Origin: CAWDZK01 sp963726615
GTDB taxonomy: Bacteria > Actinomycetota > Actinomycetes > JACCUZ01
Direction of reading: 5' to 3'
Length of the DNA stretch: 64,000 nt
Assembly: GCA_963726615.1 (NCBI GenBank)
Contig: CAVSCX010000004.1
Span: forward strand, 41,379 to 105,378
Both the position numbers and the translations under genes were made by a program. The notes beneath the pieces are model-generated. The model had not been told where the DNA came from, ran no database searches, and saw only the letters and a list, made by a program, of their open reading frames with translations. This document shows positions 42,108 through 50,953 of the stretch, piece after piece (positions within the stretch are counted from its first letter, which is position 1; every line of letters starts with the position of its first letter).

Positions 42108-42866
42108 TCAGCCGACTGCGAGGTGGTGCGGGTCGAAGCCGAAGGGCAGCTCCAGCCGGTGCGCGCGAAGCAGGTCCTCGTCGCAGAGGACGTCGACCGT
42201 GCGGCCGTCCGCGACGATCGAGCCGTCGGAGAGGATCACCGACCTCGGGCAGATCTCCAGGGCGTACGGCAGGTCGTGGGTGACCATCAGCGTCGTGATC
42301 TGCAGGCCGAGCAGGATCTCGGCCAGCTCGCGGCGGCTGGCCGGGTCGAGGTTGGACGACGGCTCGTCGAGGACGAGGATCTCGGGCTTCATCGACAGGA
42401 CGGTGGCCACCGCGACCCTGCGACGCTGACCGTAGGAGAGGTGGTGCGGCGGCCGGTCGGCGAAGGCGAGCATGCCGACCGCGTCAAGCGCCTCGGTCAC
42501 GCACGCCTCGAGGTCGGCCCCGCGGACGCCGAGGTTGGCGGGCCCGAACGCGACGTCCTCCCGGACCGTCGGCATGAACAGCTGGTCGTCGGGGTCCTGG
42601 AAGACGATGCCGACCCGTCGACGGATCTCCATCACGTTGTCCGGCCCGAGGGGCAGCCCGGCCACCTCGACGCTGCCGTGGCCGCCCGTGAGGATTCCGT
42701 TGAGGTGCATGACGAGGGTGGTCTTGCCGGCTCCGTTCGGGCCGAGCAGGGCCACCCGCTCGCCGGTCCCGATCGTCAGGTCGACGCCGAACAGCGCCTG
42801 GTGGCCGTCGGGGTAGGCGAAGGCCAGGTCGCGGACCAGGAGCGACGGCCCGAGTGCGGCGCTCAT
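42108..42866 (-). CDS. cbiO: ECF-type cobalt/nickel transporter ATPase CbiO
   Basis: 252 aa from ATG 42866, overlapping the cbiQ stop (ATGA). Walker A LLGPNGAGKTTLV (about residue 40), Q-loop GIVFQDPDDQLFMPTV, signature HLSYGQRRRVAVATVLSM, Walker B ILVLDEPSSNLDP and H-loop MVTHDLPYALE. QDPDDQLF is typical of ECF ATPases. Powers uptake through CbiQ with CbiM as the metal-binding component. Confidence 0.95.
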   Translation of the reverse strand: MSAALGPSLLVRDLAFAYPDGHQALFGVDLTIGTGERVALLGPNGAGKTTLVMHLNGILTGGHGSVEVAGLPLGPDNVMEIRRRVGIVFQDPDDQLFMPTVREDVAFGPANLGVRGADLEACVTEALDAVGMLAFADRPPHHLSYGQRRRVAVATVLSMKPEILVLDEPSSNLDPASRRELAEILLGLQITTLMVTHDLPYALEICPRSVILSDGSIVADGRTVDVLCDEDLLRAHRLELPFGFDPHHLAVG

Positions 42867-43636
42867 GCTGCCACCGTCCACGCCGCGGCGGACACGACCA
42901 GGGCCGCAAGGGGAAGGGCGGCTGCGGTGCCCCAGTCGGCGCGCCCGGCCCGCTCGTCGTGCAGGACCGGCATCGCGCCGGCGTAGCCGCGGCTGAGCAT
43001 CGCGAGGTGCACCCGCTCGCCTCTCTCGTAGGACCGGATGAACAAGGCACCGGCCGACTGGGCAACCACCTTGAGGTGCCCGATGTTGCGGGCCTGGAAC
43101 CCGCGGGACTCGCGGGCGATCCGCATCCGGGTCATCTCGCCGCCGACGACGTCGGCGTAGCGGAGCATGAAGGACATGATCTGCACCATGAGTGCCGGCA
43201 GGTGCAGCCGCTCGACGCCGAGCAGCAGGCCGCGCGGCTGGGTCGTCGCCGCCAGCAGGATGGAGGCCACGACGCCGAGGCTGCCCTTTGCGAGGATGTT
43301 CCAGGCGCCGAGCAGGCCGCTCTCGCTGAGCTGCAGACCGAGGACGTCGACCCGGTCGCCGGCGGCCAGGAACGGCAGCAGGACGGCGAAGAGCACGAAA
43401 GGCACCTCGACCACCATCCGCCGTACGACGACGGGCAGCGGCACCCGCGCCGCGGTGGCCACCGCCACCAGCAGCGCGGCGTAGGCACCGAACGCCCAGA
43501 ACTGCCCGCGGGGCGTCGCGACCACGACGATGACGAAGACGAGCACCGCCGCGAGCTTGCACTCCGGCGGCAGCCGGTGCACCACGCTCGTACCCGGTCG
43601 GTACAGCGCGTCGGAGTGCTGGTGGCCGGCGCCCAT
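42863..43636 (-). CDS. cbiQ: ECF-type cobalt/nickel transporter transmembrane protein CbiQ
   Basis: 257 aa from ATG 43636 (1-nt overlap with cbiN). Four or five membrane helices (CKLAAVLVFVIVVVATPRG, VPFVLFAVLLPFLAAG) and the cytoplasmic coupling helix with RIARESRGFQARN, which carries the A-R-G-like motif that docks on the ATPase, then LFIRSYERGERVHLAMLSRG. Typical T-component of the metal ECF importers. Confidence 0.93.
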   Translation of the reverse strand: MGAGHQHSDALYRPGTSVVHRLPPECKLAAVLVFVIVVVATPRGQFWAFGAYAALLVAVATAARVPLPVVVRRMVVEVPFVLFAVLLPFLAAGDRVDVLGLQLSESGLLGAWNILAKGSLGVVASILLAATTQPRGLLLGVERLHLPALMVQIMSFMLRYADVVGGEMTRMRIARESRGFQARNIGHLKVVAQSAGALFIRSYERGERVHLAMLSRGYAGAMPVLHDERAGRADWGTAAALPLAALVVSAAAWTVAA

Positions 43637-44004
43637 CAGCCGTCCTGGGGTCCTGCCGGTCCGGCGTTGTCGGTGCCGTCGGTGCGCCGCCCGCGGCGTA
43701 CGGCGAGGACCAGCCCGCCGACGATGAGGAAGGTCACCCCGACGCCGGCGACACCGGCGAGGCCTCCGGAGAGTCGGCCGTCGTCGACGCCCTTGGTCCC
43801 GTACCCGGCGAACGGCGAGTCGTCGAGCCGGTGCTGCTTCTCCTGAGCACTGATGCCCTGGTCGTTCGCGACCTTGTTCAGCCCGTCCGGCGCGCTGCTG
43901 GCGTAGTGGCTCACGACGCCGGCGAGCAGCAGGGCGAGCAGGGCGCCCACGATCAGGACCGTGCGGGTGCCCACCCGCCGCCGGGTCGAGGTCTGGCTGG
44001 TCAC
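43636..44004 (-). CDS. cbiN: PDGLE-type CbiN/NikN subunit
   Basis: 122 aa. Two membrane helices (VLIVGALLALLLAGVVSHYA and GVGVTFLIVGGLVLAV) around an extracellular loop with SSAPDGLNKVANDQGI, the PDGL(E) motif. It is the small subunit of CbiMNQO/NikMNQO that is needed for metal loading of CbiM. Overlaps cbiM by 4 nt (ATGA). Confidence 0.93.
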   Translation of the reverse strand: MTSQTSTRRRVGTRTVLIVGALLALLLAGVVSHYASSAPDGLNKVANDQGISAQEKQHRLDDSPFAGYGTKGVDDGRLSGGLAGVAGVGVTFLIVGGLVLAVRRGRRTDGTDNAGPAGPQDG

Positions 44005-44720
44005 GCCCGGTCCTCGGCCGGTGCCGGCCGGGCGACGCGGACGGCCTGGGTCGGGCGCAGGTCGAGGACCGGCAGCCGGTCCCGCACGCCTCGGACGAGG
44101 TCGGGCCGGACGGCGACGACAGCCCCGACGGTCAACGACGTGATGAACGCCTCACCGATGCCGATGAGCACGTGCACGCCGATCATGGCGGTCGCGACCT
44201 TGGCCAGCGAGACGTCGGCGGTGCCGCCCAGGGCGTACAGCGCCACGAACGACATCGACGCGACGGGGACGGAGACCAGGGCGGCGACGAAGGCCGAGCC
44301 GGTGACGGTGGCCCTCGAGTAGGGCAGCACCCGGACGAGGAGGCGGAACACGGCATAGCCCACAACCACGGTGACCAGCGACATGTTGATCACGTTGACG
44401 CCGAGGGCGGTCAGACCGCCGTCGGCGAACAGCAGCGCCTGGACCAGGAGCACCACGGCCACGCACAGCGCCCCGGTGTAGGGGCCGACGAGGATCGCCG
44501 CCAGGGCGCCGCCGAGCAGGTGGCCACTGGTGCCGGCGGCCACCGGGAAGTTGAGCATCTGCACCGAGAAGACGAAGGCGGCCACCAGGCCGGCCATGGG
44601 GGCGGTGCGGTCGTCCAGCTCGCGGCGGGCGCCCCGCAGGCAGACGGCGATGCCCCCGGCCGCGACCACACCGGCCGCGACGGACACCGGAGCGTCGATG
44701 AAACCGTCGGGTACGTGCAC
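44001..44720 (-). CDS. cbiM: ECF-type cobalt/nickel substrate-binding protein CbiM
   Basis: 239 aa from GTG 44720, with GAGGAGGGG upstream. The start is fixed by function: CbiM needs Met1-His2 at its N-terminus to bind Ni2+/Co2+, and this start gives M-H-V-P-D-G-F-I-D-A-P. About seven membrane helices; conserved FPVAAGTSGHLLGGALAAI (metal-binding His region) and GVNVINMSLVTVVVGYAVF. First gene of cbiMNQO. The short intergenic region lacks a cobalamin riboswitch but has a Fur-family palindrome, which argues for nickel or cobalt repression by a metal sensor. Confidence 0.94.
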   Translation of the reverse strand: MHVPDGFIDAPVSVAAGVVAAGGIAVCLRGARRELDDRTAPMAGLVAAFVFSVQMLNFPVAAGTSGHLLGGALAAILVGPYTGALCVAVVLLVQALLFADGGLTALGVNVINMSLVTVVVGYAVFRLLVRVLPYSRATVTGSAFVAALVSVPVASMSFVALYALGGTADVSLAKVATAMIGVHVLIGIGEAFITSLTVGAVVAVRPDLVRGVRDRLPVLDLRPTQAVRVARPAPAEDRA

Positions 44721-44775
44721 GGTCCCCTCCTCTCGTCGGTGGCTCTTCTCGATCCTGTAGCCGATCGGACGCAAT

Positions 44776-44790
44776 TGCAACTCATTCGCA
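44776..44790. promoter_or_regulatory. Fur-family (Nur/Zur-like) operator candidate
   Basis: TGCAACTCATTCGCA, a 15-bp imperfect palindrome; one half plus flank reads TTGCAA followed by 5 nt and TCGCAG, close to the TTGCAA-N5-TTGCAA pattern reported for Streptomyces Nur. It sits 56 bp before cbiM and 77 bp before the divergent AceE-like gene. Confidence 0.5.
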
Positions 44791-44866
44791 GCAAGGCTCC
44801 GGTCGGACGGGTCGTAGAGTCCTCGGGCCCGGCCGCGGCCGGGGTGGCCCGCCCGAGGAGAGACAC

Positions 44867-47248
44867 ATGAACCGCCCACCGCAGGACAACCCGGACTTCG
44901 GGCTGCTCGAGGAGATCGAGCGGCGGGTGCTGTGGCTGGCGGTGCGGATCGTGGACGCCGCCAACCGCGAACGCGACACCGGCGACGGGGTCAAGGTCGG
45001 CGGGCACCAGTCCTCCAGCGCCTCGCTGGTGTCGGTCATGACCGCGCTGTGGTTCGCCCACCTCGAGGCCGACGACAGGGTCTCGGTCAAGCCGCACGCC
45101 TCACCGGTCCTGCACGCGATCAACTACCTGCTCGGGGACCTGGACCGGTCCTACCTCACCACCCTGCGCGCCAGGGGCGGACTGCAGTCCTACCCGAGCC
45201 GCACCAAGGACCCGGACCGGGTCGACTTCTCCACCGGCTCGGTCGGGCTCGGTGCGGCCGCGCCGCTGTTCGCGGCGGTCACCCGGCGGTACGTCGACGC
45301 GCACTTCGGGCCCCGGGACCGGAGCCGCTTCGTGGCCCTGATCGGCGACGCCGAGCTCGACGAGGGCAACGTCTGGGAGGCCATCGCGGACCCGGCCACC
45401 CAGGGGCTCGGCAACGTCCTCTGGATCGTCGACTTCAACAGGCAGTCGCTGGACCGGGTGGTCCCGGGCATCCGGATCGAGCAGTGGACCCAGCAGTTCG
45501 CCGCCGCGGGCTGGCACGTGGCCACGGTGAAGTACGGCAAGAAGCTGCGGGCCGCCTTCGAGCTGCCCGGTGGTGCGACGATGCGCCGCTGGATCGACGA
45601 CATGCCCAACGAGCAGTACCAGGCGCTCTTCGGCCTCGGCCCGGCCGAGGTCCGGAAGACCTTCCTCGACGGCGCGCCGCAGGAGGTCCACGACTTCTGC
45701 GGCGGCTGGGAGGACGAGCCGCTTGCCGCGACTGTCGTGGACCTCGGCGGCCACGACATCGCCAGCCTGCTGGACGTCTTCCGCGAGTGCGACGCGGTGA
45801 CCGACCGGCCGAGCGTCGTGTTCGCCTACACCGTCAAGGGGTGGGGCCTGCCGACCGCCGGCAACCCGCGGAACCACTCGGCCCTGCTCACCGGGGACCA
45901 GATCGCGGACCTGAGAAGCGTCGTCGGGCTGGACGAGGCGACCGAGTGGGACCGCATCGACCCCTCGACGCCGGCCGGCCAGTGGGCCGTGTCCCGGCGT
46001 GAGCGGCTGGCGCTGCCGCCACGTCCGCAGGTGCTCGGCGTCACGGTGCCGAAGGAGACCGGGGTGCGGGCCGGCAAGCCGGTCTCGACCCAGGAGGTCT
46101 TCGGCCGGGTCCTGGTCGACCTGTCGCGCAACGCCGACGTGGCGCCGTACCTCGTCACCACCGCTCCGGACGTCGCGACCTCGACCAACCTGGCCGGCTT
46201 CATCAACCGCACCGGGGTTTTCGCCCCGGACGAGCGGCGCAGCTGGGGCACCGACACCCTGCTCAAGTGGGCCGAAGGCCCGACCGGGCAGCACATCGAG
46301 CTCGGCATCAGCGAGATGAACCTGTTCCTGCTGCTCGGCCAGCTCGGACTGGCCGGGGACCTGTCCGGGCAGCCGCTGCTGCCGGTGGGCACCGTCTACG
46401 ACCCGTTCGTCCTCCGCGGCCTCGACGCGTTCATCTACGGCGTCTACTCGGGCTCGCGGTTCGTCGTCGCGGGCACGCCGTCCGGGGTCACGCTCGCACC
46501 CGAGGGCGGCGCGCACCAGTCGACGATCACGCCGTCGGTGGGGCTCGAGCTGCCCGAGGTGACCCTGCTCGAGCCGGCGTACGCCGTCGCGCTGGACTGG
46601 TTGCTGTGCGACGCCCTGGGCCGGATCGCCTCCGGTCCGGCGGCCTCACCCGCCCCGTCCTCGGCGGCCGCCGAGGCCGAGGAGCGCGGCGCCTACTACT
46701 TCCGGCTCACCACCAGGCCGATCGACCAGTCGCCCTTCGATGCGGCCCGGGCCAGGCTGGGCGACGCCGTACTGCGCCGGCAGGTCCTGGCCGGCGCCTA
46801 CCGCCTCGTCGACGCGACCGAGGCGGCCGAGTCCGGCGCGCCGCAGGTGAGCCTGGTGGCCTCCGGCGCCGTGCTGCCGGAGGTCCTTGCTGCCGCTGCC
46901 GAGCTGGCCGACGAGGGCATCGCCGCCCACGTCGTGGACGTCACGTCGCTGGACCGGCTGTACGCAGCGTGGCAACGGACCCTGCGGCAAGCCGTCCGGA
47001 CCGCCACCACGCCCTCCGTGGCGGGCGCGCTGCGGGCGGTGCTGCCGGACCGCACCCCGGTCGTCACCGTCCACGACGGCGCGTCGCACGCGATGGCATG
47101 GATCGGCTCGGCGATCGGGGTGCCCGCGGTGCCCATCGGGGTCGACCGGTTCGGCCAGTCCGGCACCGTCGCCGACCTGTACGCCCTGCACGACCTGGAC
47201 AGCGGGTCGGTCGTCAACGCCGCGCTGGCGGCGATCTCCCTGCGCTGA
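44867..47248 (+). CDS. Transketolase-like / AceE-like TPP enzyme
   Basis: 793 aa. TPP-dependent enzyme with GDGVKVGGHQSSSASLVSVM and PHASPVLHAINYLLGDL (N-terminal Pyr/PP region), TPP-Mg motif IGDAELDEGNVWEAIADP ending in DFNRQSLDRV, central transketolase domain with ELGISEMNLFLLLGQLGLAG, LPVGTVYDPFVLRGLDAFIY, and a C-terminal TK domain. The overall order matches homodimeric pyruvate dehydrogenase E1, but it is about 100 aa shorter than AceE and no E2/E3 genes are nearby, so its true substrate (pyruvate, another 2-oxoacid, or a sugar) is open. ATG 44867 follows GAGGAGAG. Confidence 0.86.
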   Translation: MNRPPQDNPDFGLLEEIERRVLWLAVRIVDAANRERDTGDGVKVGGHQSSSASLVSVMTALWFAHLEADDRVSVKPHASPVLHAINYLLGDLDRSYLTTLRARGGLQSYPSRTKDPDRVDFSTGSVGLGAAAPLFAAVTRRYVDAHFGPRDRSRFVALIGDAELDEGNVWEAIADPATQGLGNVLWIVDFNRQSLDRVVPGIRIEQWTQQFAAAGWHVATVKYGKKLRAAFELPGGATMRRWIDDMPNEQYQALFGLGPAEVRKTFLDGAPQEVHDFCGGWEDEPLAATVVDLGGHDIASLLDVFRECDAVTDRPSVVFAYTVKGWGLPTAGNPRNHSALLTGDQIADLRSVVGLDEATEWDRIDPSTPAGQWAVSRRERLALPPRPQVLGVTVPKETGVRAGKPVSTQEVFGRVLVDLSRNADVAPYLVTTAPDVATSTNLAGFINRTGVFAPDERRSWGTDTLLKWAEGPTGQHIELGISEMNLFLLLGQLGLAGDLSGQPLLPVGTVYDPFVLRGLDAFIYGVYSGSRFVVAGTPSGVTLAPEGGAHQSTITPSVGLELPEVTLLEPAYAVALDWLLCDALGRIASGPAASPAPSSAAAEAEERGAYYFRLTTRPIDQSPFDAARARLGDAVLRRQVLAGAYRLVDATEAAESGAPQVSLVASGAVLPEVLAAAAELADEGIAAHVVDVTSLDRLYAAWQRTLRQAVRTATTPSVAGALRAVLPDRTPVVTVHDGASHAMAWIGSAIGVPAVPIGVDRFGQSGTVADLYALHDLDSGSVVNAALAAISLR

Positions 47249-47349
47249 CGGTCGTCCGCTCCCGACACGCCGCGCGTGATGGCGTCTACCGAGCGTGTCG
47301 CGAGCGAATGATCAGGTGCGGGGTACGTGGCCGAAGGAGGTGGGGGCGG

Positions 47350-48609
47350 GTGGCAGAGCTGCCGGGCAGCTGCGACGTGGTGGTGGTCGGCGCCGGACTG
47401 GCCGGGCTGACGGCCGCCCGCCGGCTGCACCGGGCCGGGCTGGACGTCCTCGTGCTCGAGGGCGGCGACGACGTCGGCGGCCGGGTCCGCACCGACGAGG
47501 TCGACGGCTGGCGGCTCGACCGGGGCTTCCAGGTGCTCAACACCGCCTACCCGGCGGTCGGCCGCGAGCTCGACCTGACCCTGCTGAGCCTGCGGGAGCT
47601 GACCCGTGGTGCCCTGGTGCACGTCGACGGGGAGCGACGCCGGCTGGCCGACCCCCGCCGGGACCTGCGGGGCGCCCTGGGGACTGCGGTGGCGCCGATC
47701 GGGACGCTGCGGGACAAGGCGCGGCTCGCGGCGCTCGCCGCCCGGGTCGCCGCGGGTGACGGACGCCGGCTTGCGGAGGCCGACGACCGGCCGGCCGTCG
47801 AGGCGCTGCGAGCGCGCGGCTTCTCGGACGCGGCGCTGGACACCTTCTTCCGGCCGTTCTTCGCCGGCGTACTGCTCGAGGACGAGCTGACGACGTCGGC
47901 GCGTTTCGTCGACCTCATGCTCCGGATGTTCGTGCGCGGCCGATCGACGGTCCCGGCACTGGGCATGGTGCAGCTGCCGCGGCAGATCGCTGCCGCCCTC
48001 CCGGACGGCGTCGTGCACCTCTCGACCCTCGCGCGGTCGATGACGCCGACAGCGGTCCGCTCCGCGACCGGCACGGTCTCCGCCCGCGCGGTGGTGTGCG
48101 CCGTCGATGCGGGCTCGGCCCGCAACTTCGTGCCGTCGCTGGGGCCCGTGCCGTGGCGGTCGGTCACGACGCTGTACCACGTCGCGCCGGAGGACCCGCT
48201 CGGCGAGCCGACCCTGGTCCTGGACGCCGACCGGACGTCTCCCGTGGTGAACACCGTGGTCATGACTGCCGCCGCCCCGACCTACGGCCCGGCGGACGGG
48301 AGAGCACTGGTGGCCACGTCGCTGCTCGGAACCGAGGCCGACGAGCCGCTGGTCCGGCGGCGACTTGCCACCCTCTACGGCACCAGCACGGAGGGGTGGC
48401 AGCACCTGGCGACGTACGCCGTGCCGCGTGCCCTGCCCGCGATGGCGGCGCCGCACGACCTGCGCCGCCCCGTGCGGCTGGACGGTCTCTACGTCTGCGG
48501 CGACCACCGCGACACCAGCTCGATCCAGGGCGCCCTGGTCTCCGGCCGCCGGGCCGCCGCTGCCGTGCTGGCCGACCTCGGGGTGCCGGCCCAAGCGGCT
48601 CGCAAGTAG
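47350..48609 (+). CDS. FAD-dependent amine-oxidase-like oxidoreductase
   Basis: 419 aa from GTG 47350 (AAGGAGG 13 nt upstream). N-terminal Rossmann motif VVVVGAGLAGLTAARRLHRA, then LEGGDDVGGRVRTDEVDGWR and LDRGFQVLNTAYPA, typical of carotenoid-desaturase/protoporphyrinogen-oxidase-like flavoproteins. The C-terminal FAD contact is GLYVCGDHRDTSSIQGALVS. The product is unknown; related actinomycete proteins are annotated only as NAD(P)/FAD oxidoreductases. About 100 bp after the AceE-like gene. Confidence 0.9.
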   Translation: MAELPGSCDVVVVGAGLAGLTAARRLHRAGLDVLVLEGGDDVGGRVRTDEVDGWRLDRGFQVLNTAYPAVGRELDLTLLSLRELTRGALVHVDGERRRLADPRRDLRGALGTAVAPIGTLRDKARLAALAARVAAGDGRRLAEADDRPAVEALRARGFSDAALDTFFRPFFAGVLLEDELTTSARFVDLMLRMFVRGRSTVPALGMVQLPRQIAAALPDGVVHLSTLARSMTPTAVRSATGTVSARAVVCAVDAGSARNFVPSLGPVPWRSVTTLYHVAPEDPLGEPTLVLDADRTSPVVNTVVMTAAAPTYGPADGRALVATSLLGTEADEPLVRRRLATLYGTSTEGWQHLATYAVPRALPAMAAPHDLRRPVRLDGLYVCGDHRDTSSIQGALVSGRRAAAAVLADLGVPAQAARK

Positions 48610-48698
48610 CCCGCAAGGGCGCCCGGGCACTGTGGTCCTACCAGCCCACCGGCGACACCGAGTCGCCCCGGGCGAGACCGTGAGGGGAGGGGAGCACA

Positions 48699-48794
48699 GT
48701 GTCCGCACTCAGCTACGAGGTCCTGCGCGCGATCGAGATCGAGCGCCTGCGCCGGGTCAAGCAGTCGCGTCGCTCGCGCGGGGTTGCCCGCTGA
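48699..48794 (+). CDS. Possible 31-aa basic peptide
   Basis: GTG 48699 preceded by GGAGGGGAGCACA. The product, MSALSYEVLRAIEIERLRRV followed by KQSRRSRGVAR, would be one amphipathic helix with a basic tail. A 13-bp-stem hairpin terminates 7 bp after its stop codon. Too short to judge by codon use; the strong ribosome-binding site and the terminator are the support. Confidence 0.45.
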   Translation: MSALSYEVLRAIEIERLRRVKQSRRSRGVAR

Positions 48795-48800
48795 GGGCGT

Positions 48801-48829
48801 CGGGGCCGGGAGCCGTGCTCCCGGCCCCG
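48801..48829 (+). terminator. Strong hairpin terminator after the 31-aa ORF
   Basis: CGGGGCCGGGAGC - CGT - GCTCCCGGCCCCG: perfect 13-bp stem, 3-nt loop, no U-tract. It lies between the plus-strand FAD enzyme/small ORF and the minus-strand acetyltransferase gene. Confidence 0.75.
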
Positions 48830-48951
48830 GGGCAACGCCGCAGCGCCGGCCCTGAAGCAGCCACCGCCGCACGACCCAGCCACAACACCGGGCAGCCGCC
48901 GACCAGCCAGACAGGTCAGCGGCTGCCCGGCGTGCGCACGAGAAGGCCGCA

Positions 48952-49409
48952 TCAGGCCGGCGGATCCGTCGCGAGGGTCATCACCAGCTCGCCGGCCTCG
49001 TCTCGGTCGCCTGTCTCGACGAAGCCGAGCGAGCGGTAGAGCGCCCGGGCGGTGGCGTTGTCCTCGGCGACGGTCAGGGCGACAAGGCGGCAGCGGCTGT
49101 CGGCAGACAGCCGGTCGACCAGGGCACGCATCCCCGCCCGTCCCACCCCGCGGCCCTGGTGCCCGGCATCCACCACGACGCCGCCGATCGTCCAGGAGCC
49201 GTCGTCCGCGTCGAAGGCTGCCTGCGCGAACCCGACGACGGCACCGTCGAGGGTCAGCGCGAGTGGCTGCCACACCCTCCGTCGTAGGCGGATCCGGCGA
49301 CGTACCAGGCGACCGGGCGCACCCAGGCCTCCTGCTCAGGTCGCGGGACGACCGAGAGCGCCGCCTCGACGTTGTCCGCATCGATCTCGACAACCTGAAC
49401 GTCCGGCAT
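48952..49409 (-). pseudogene. GNAT acetyltransferase, frameshifted
   Basis: From ATG 49409 the frame reads MPDVQVVEIDADNVEAALSV, then PRPEQEAWVRPVAWYVAGSA and YDGG: the N-terminal third of a GNAT domain, ending at a stop soon after. The rest, WQPLALTLDGAVVGFAQAAF, then VVVDAGHQGRGVGRAGM (acetyl-CoA loop) and ALYRSLGFVETG, continues in the -1 frame to 48952. Adding one G in the GGG run at 49275-49277 joins both parts. The downstream part alone is 107 aa. Mutation or sequencing error cannot be distinguished. Confidence 0.75.
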
Positions 49410-49459
49410 GCCACGAGTCTCCCGCGATCGGCGCCGGTGATCCCCTAGGGTCGGCGATC

Positions 49460-50572
49460 GTGCGGGTCGGGGTGGTTGCCGAGCAGCGCGTCGGCGAGCG
49501 CCGGGTCGCGCTGGTGCCCGACGCGGTCCCTCGCCTGGTCTCGGAAGGGCTCGAGGTGGTGGTGGAGCGAGGCGCGGGCGTCCACGCCTTCGCGTCCGAC
49601 GAGGCCTATCGCGAGGCCGGGGCCGAGGTCGTCGACGACGCCCTCCACGGCAGCGACGTCGTGCTCACCGTCTCGCCGCTCACCGTCGAGCAGGCCGGGC
49701 GGCTGCGGACCGGCGCGCTCACGATCGGCTTCCTCCCGGTCGGGCCGAACGCCGACCTGCTGGCCGCGCTGCGCGAGCGCGAGGTGCTCGCCTTCGCGTT
49801 GGAGCAGGTGCCGCGCATCTCCCGGGCCCAGTCGATGGACGCGCTCTCGTCCCAGGCGCTCGTCGCCGGTTACCGCGCCGCCCTGGTGGCCGCCGAGCGG
49901 CTGCCCAGGTTCTTCCCGCTGTTCATGACGGCGGCCGGCACCGTGGCCCCGGCGAAGGTGCTCGTGCTGGGCGCCGGGGTCGCCGGGCTGCAGGCGATCG
50001 CGACAGCGCGGCGGCTCGGCGCCGTCGTCGAGGCCTACGACGTCCGCCCGTCCTCGGCCGACGAGGTGCGTTCGATGGGCGCGACGTTCGTCGACCTCGG
50101 CCTCGACTCGCTCGAGGGGTCCGGCGGCTACGCGCGAGAGATGGGCGAGGAGCGGGCCGCCCGCCAGCGCGAGCTGCTCACGCCGTACGTCGGCGCGTCC
50201 GACGCCGTCATCACGACGGCCGCCGTGCCGGGCCGGTCGGCGCCGTTGCTGCTCACGGCGGCGATGGTCGAGACGATGCGGCCCGGCTCGGTCGTCGTCG
50301 ACCTCGCGGCCGAGAGCGGGGGCAACTGCGAGCTGTCCGTGGCCGGCGAGGGCGTCGTGCACGAAGGAGTGCTGGTGCTCGGGATGGCCGATGTGCCGTC
50401 GTCGATGCCCGTGCACGCCAGCCAGCTGTACGCGCGCAACGTGGTGAGCCTGCTGCTGCTCATGACCACGGACGGGCAGGTCGTGCCCGACTTCGACGAC
50501 GAGGTGGTCTCGGCGGCGTGCGTCACCCGCCCCGACGCGCCAAAGACCGAGCGCCCGGACGGCACCACATGA
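49460..50572 (+). CDS. pntAA: NAD(P) transhydrogenase subunit alpha part 1 (PntAA)
   Basis: 370 aa from GTG 49460 (MRVGVVAEQRVGERRVALVP, the conserved start). NAD-binding domain with VLVLGAGVAGLQAIATARRL and EAYDVRPSSADEVRSMGA, then DAVITTAAVPGRSAPLLL and VVVDLAAESGGNCELS, all signatures of domain I. Membrane-bound transhydrogenase uses the proton gradient to reduce NADP+ with NADH. The three-gene order AA-AB-B is the split actinomycete/Rhodospirillum arrangement. Confidence 0.95.
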   Translation: MRVGVVAEQRVGERRVALVPDAVPRLVSEGLEVVVERGAGVHAFASDEAYREAGAEVVDDALHGSDVVLTVSPLTVEQAGRLRTGALTIGFLPVGPNADLLAALREREVLAFALEQVPRISRAQSMDALSSQALVAGYRAALVAAERLPRFFPLFMTAAGTVAPAKVLVLGAGVAGLQAIATARRLGAVVEAYDVRPSSADEVRSMGATFVDLGLDSLEGSGGYAREMGEERAARQRELLTPYVGASDAVITTAAVPGRSAPLLLTAAMVETMRPGSVVVDLAAESGGNCELSVAGEGVVHEGVLVLGMADVPSSMPVHASQLYARNVVSLLLLMTTDGQVVPDFDDEVVSAACVTRPDAPKTERPDGTT

Positions 50573-50641
50573 TCCTTTGCGCGCCGACACACCGGACGCC
50601 TGGCGTGTCTGGAGCCCGAGCGCACATTCCCGGAGGTTCGG

Positions 50642-50953
50642 ATGGCTGACGGCACCACGATGCTCACGTTCTTCGTGCTGGCCGTCTTCGTCGGCTTCGA
50701 GGTCGTGTCCAAGGTCTCCTCGGTGCTGCACACGCCCCTGATGTCCGGTGCGAACGCCATCCACGGCGTCATCCTCGTCGGCGCCGTGATCGTCACCGGT
50801 CACGCCGACTCGACGTTCGCCCTGGTGCTCGGGCTGGCCGCGGTGGTCCTCGCGACCGTGAACATGGTCGGCGGCTTCGTCGTCACCGACCGGATGCTGG
50901 AGATGTTCGGGCGCAACCGGCCGGGCAAGCAGAAGGTGAAGGGCGACGCGTGA
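50642..50953 (+). CDS. pntAB: NAD(P) transhydrogenase subunit alpha part 2 (PntAB)
   Basis: 103 aa. Three membrane helices: TFFVLAVFVGFEVVSKVSS, AIHGVILVGAVIVTG, VLGLAAVVLATVNMVGGFVV. The segment VLHTPLMSGANAIHG is the conserved proton-channel region. GGAGG lies just before ATG 50642. Stop overlaps the pntB start (GTGA). Confidence 0.95.
   Translation: MADGTTMLTFFVLAVFVGFEVVSKVSSVLHTPLMSGANAIHGVILVGAVIVTGHADSTFALVLGLAAVVLATVNMVGGFVVTDRMLEMFGRNRPGKQKVKGDA

Noticed and set aside
44721..44866. Cobalamin riboswitch upstream of cbiM
   Set aside because: The gap is only 146 bp and no B12-box-like sequence is visible.
46267..47349. 5' extension of the FAD oxidoreductase to 46267
   Set aside because: That part is the +1 frame of the AceE-like gene; the real start is GTG 47350 after AAGGAGG.
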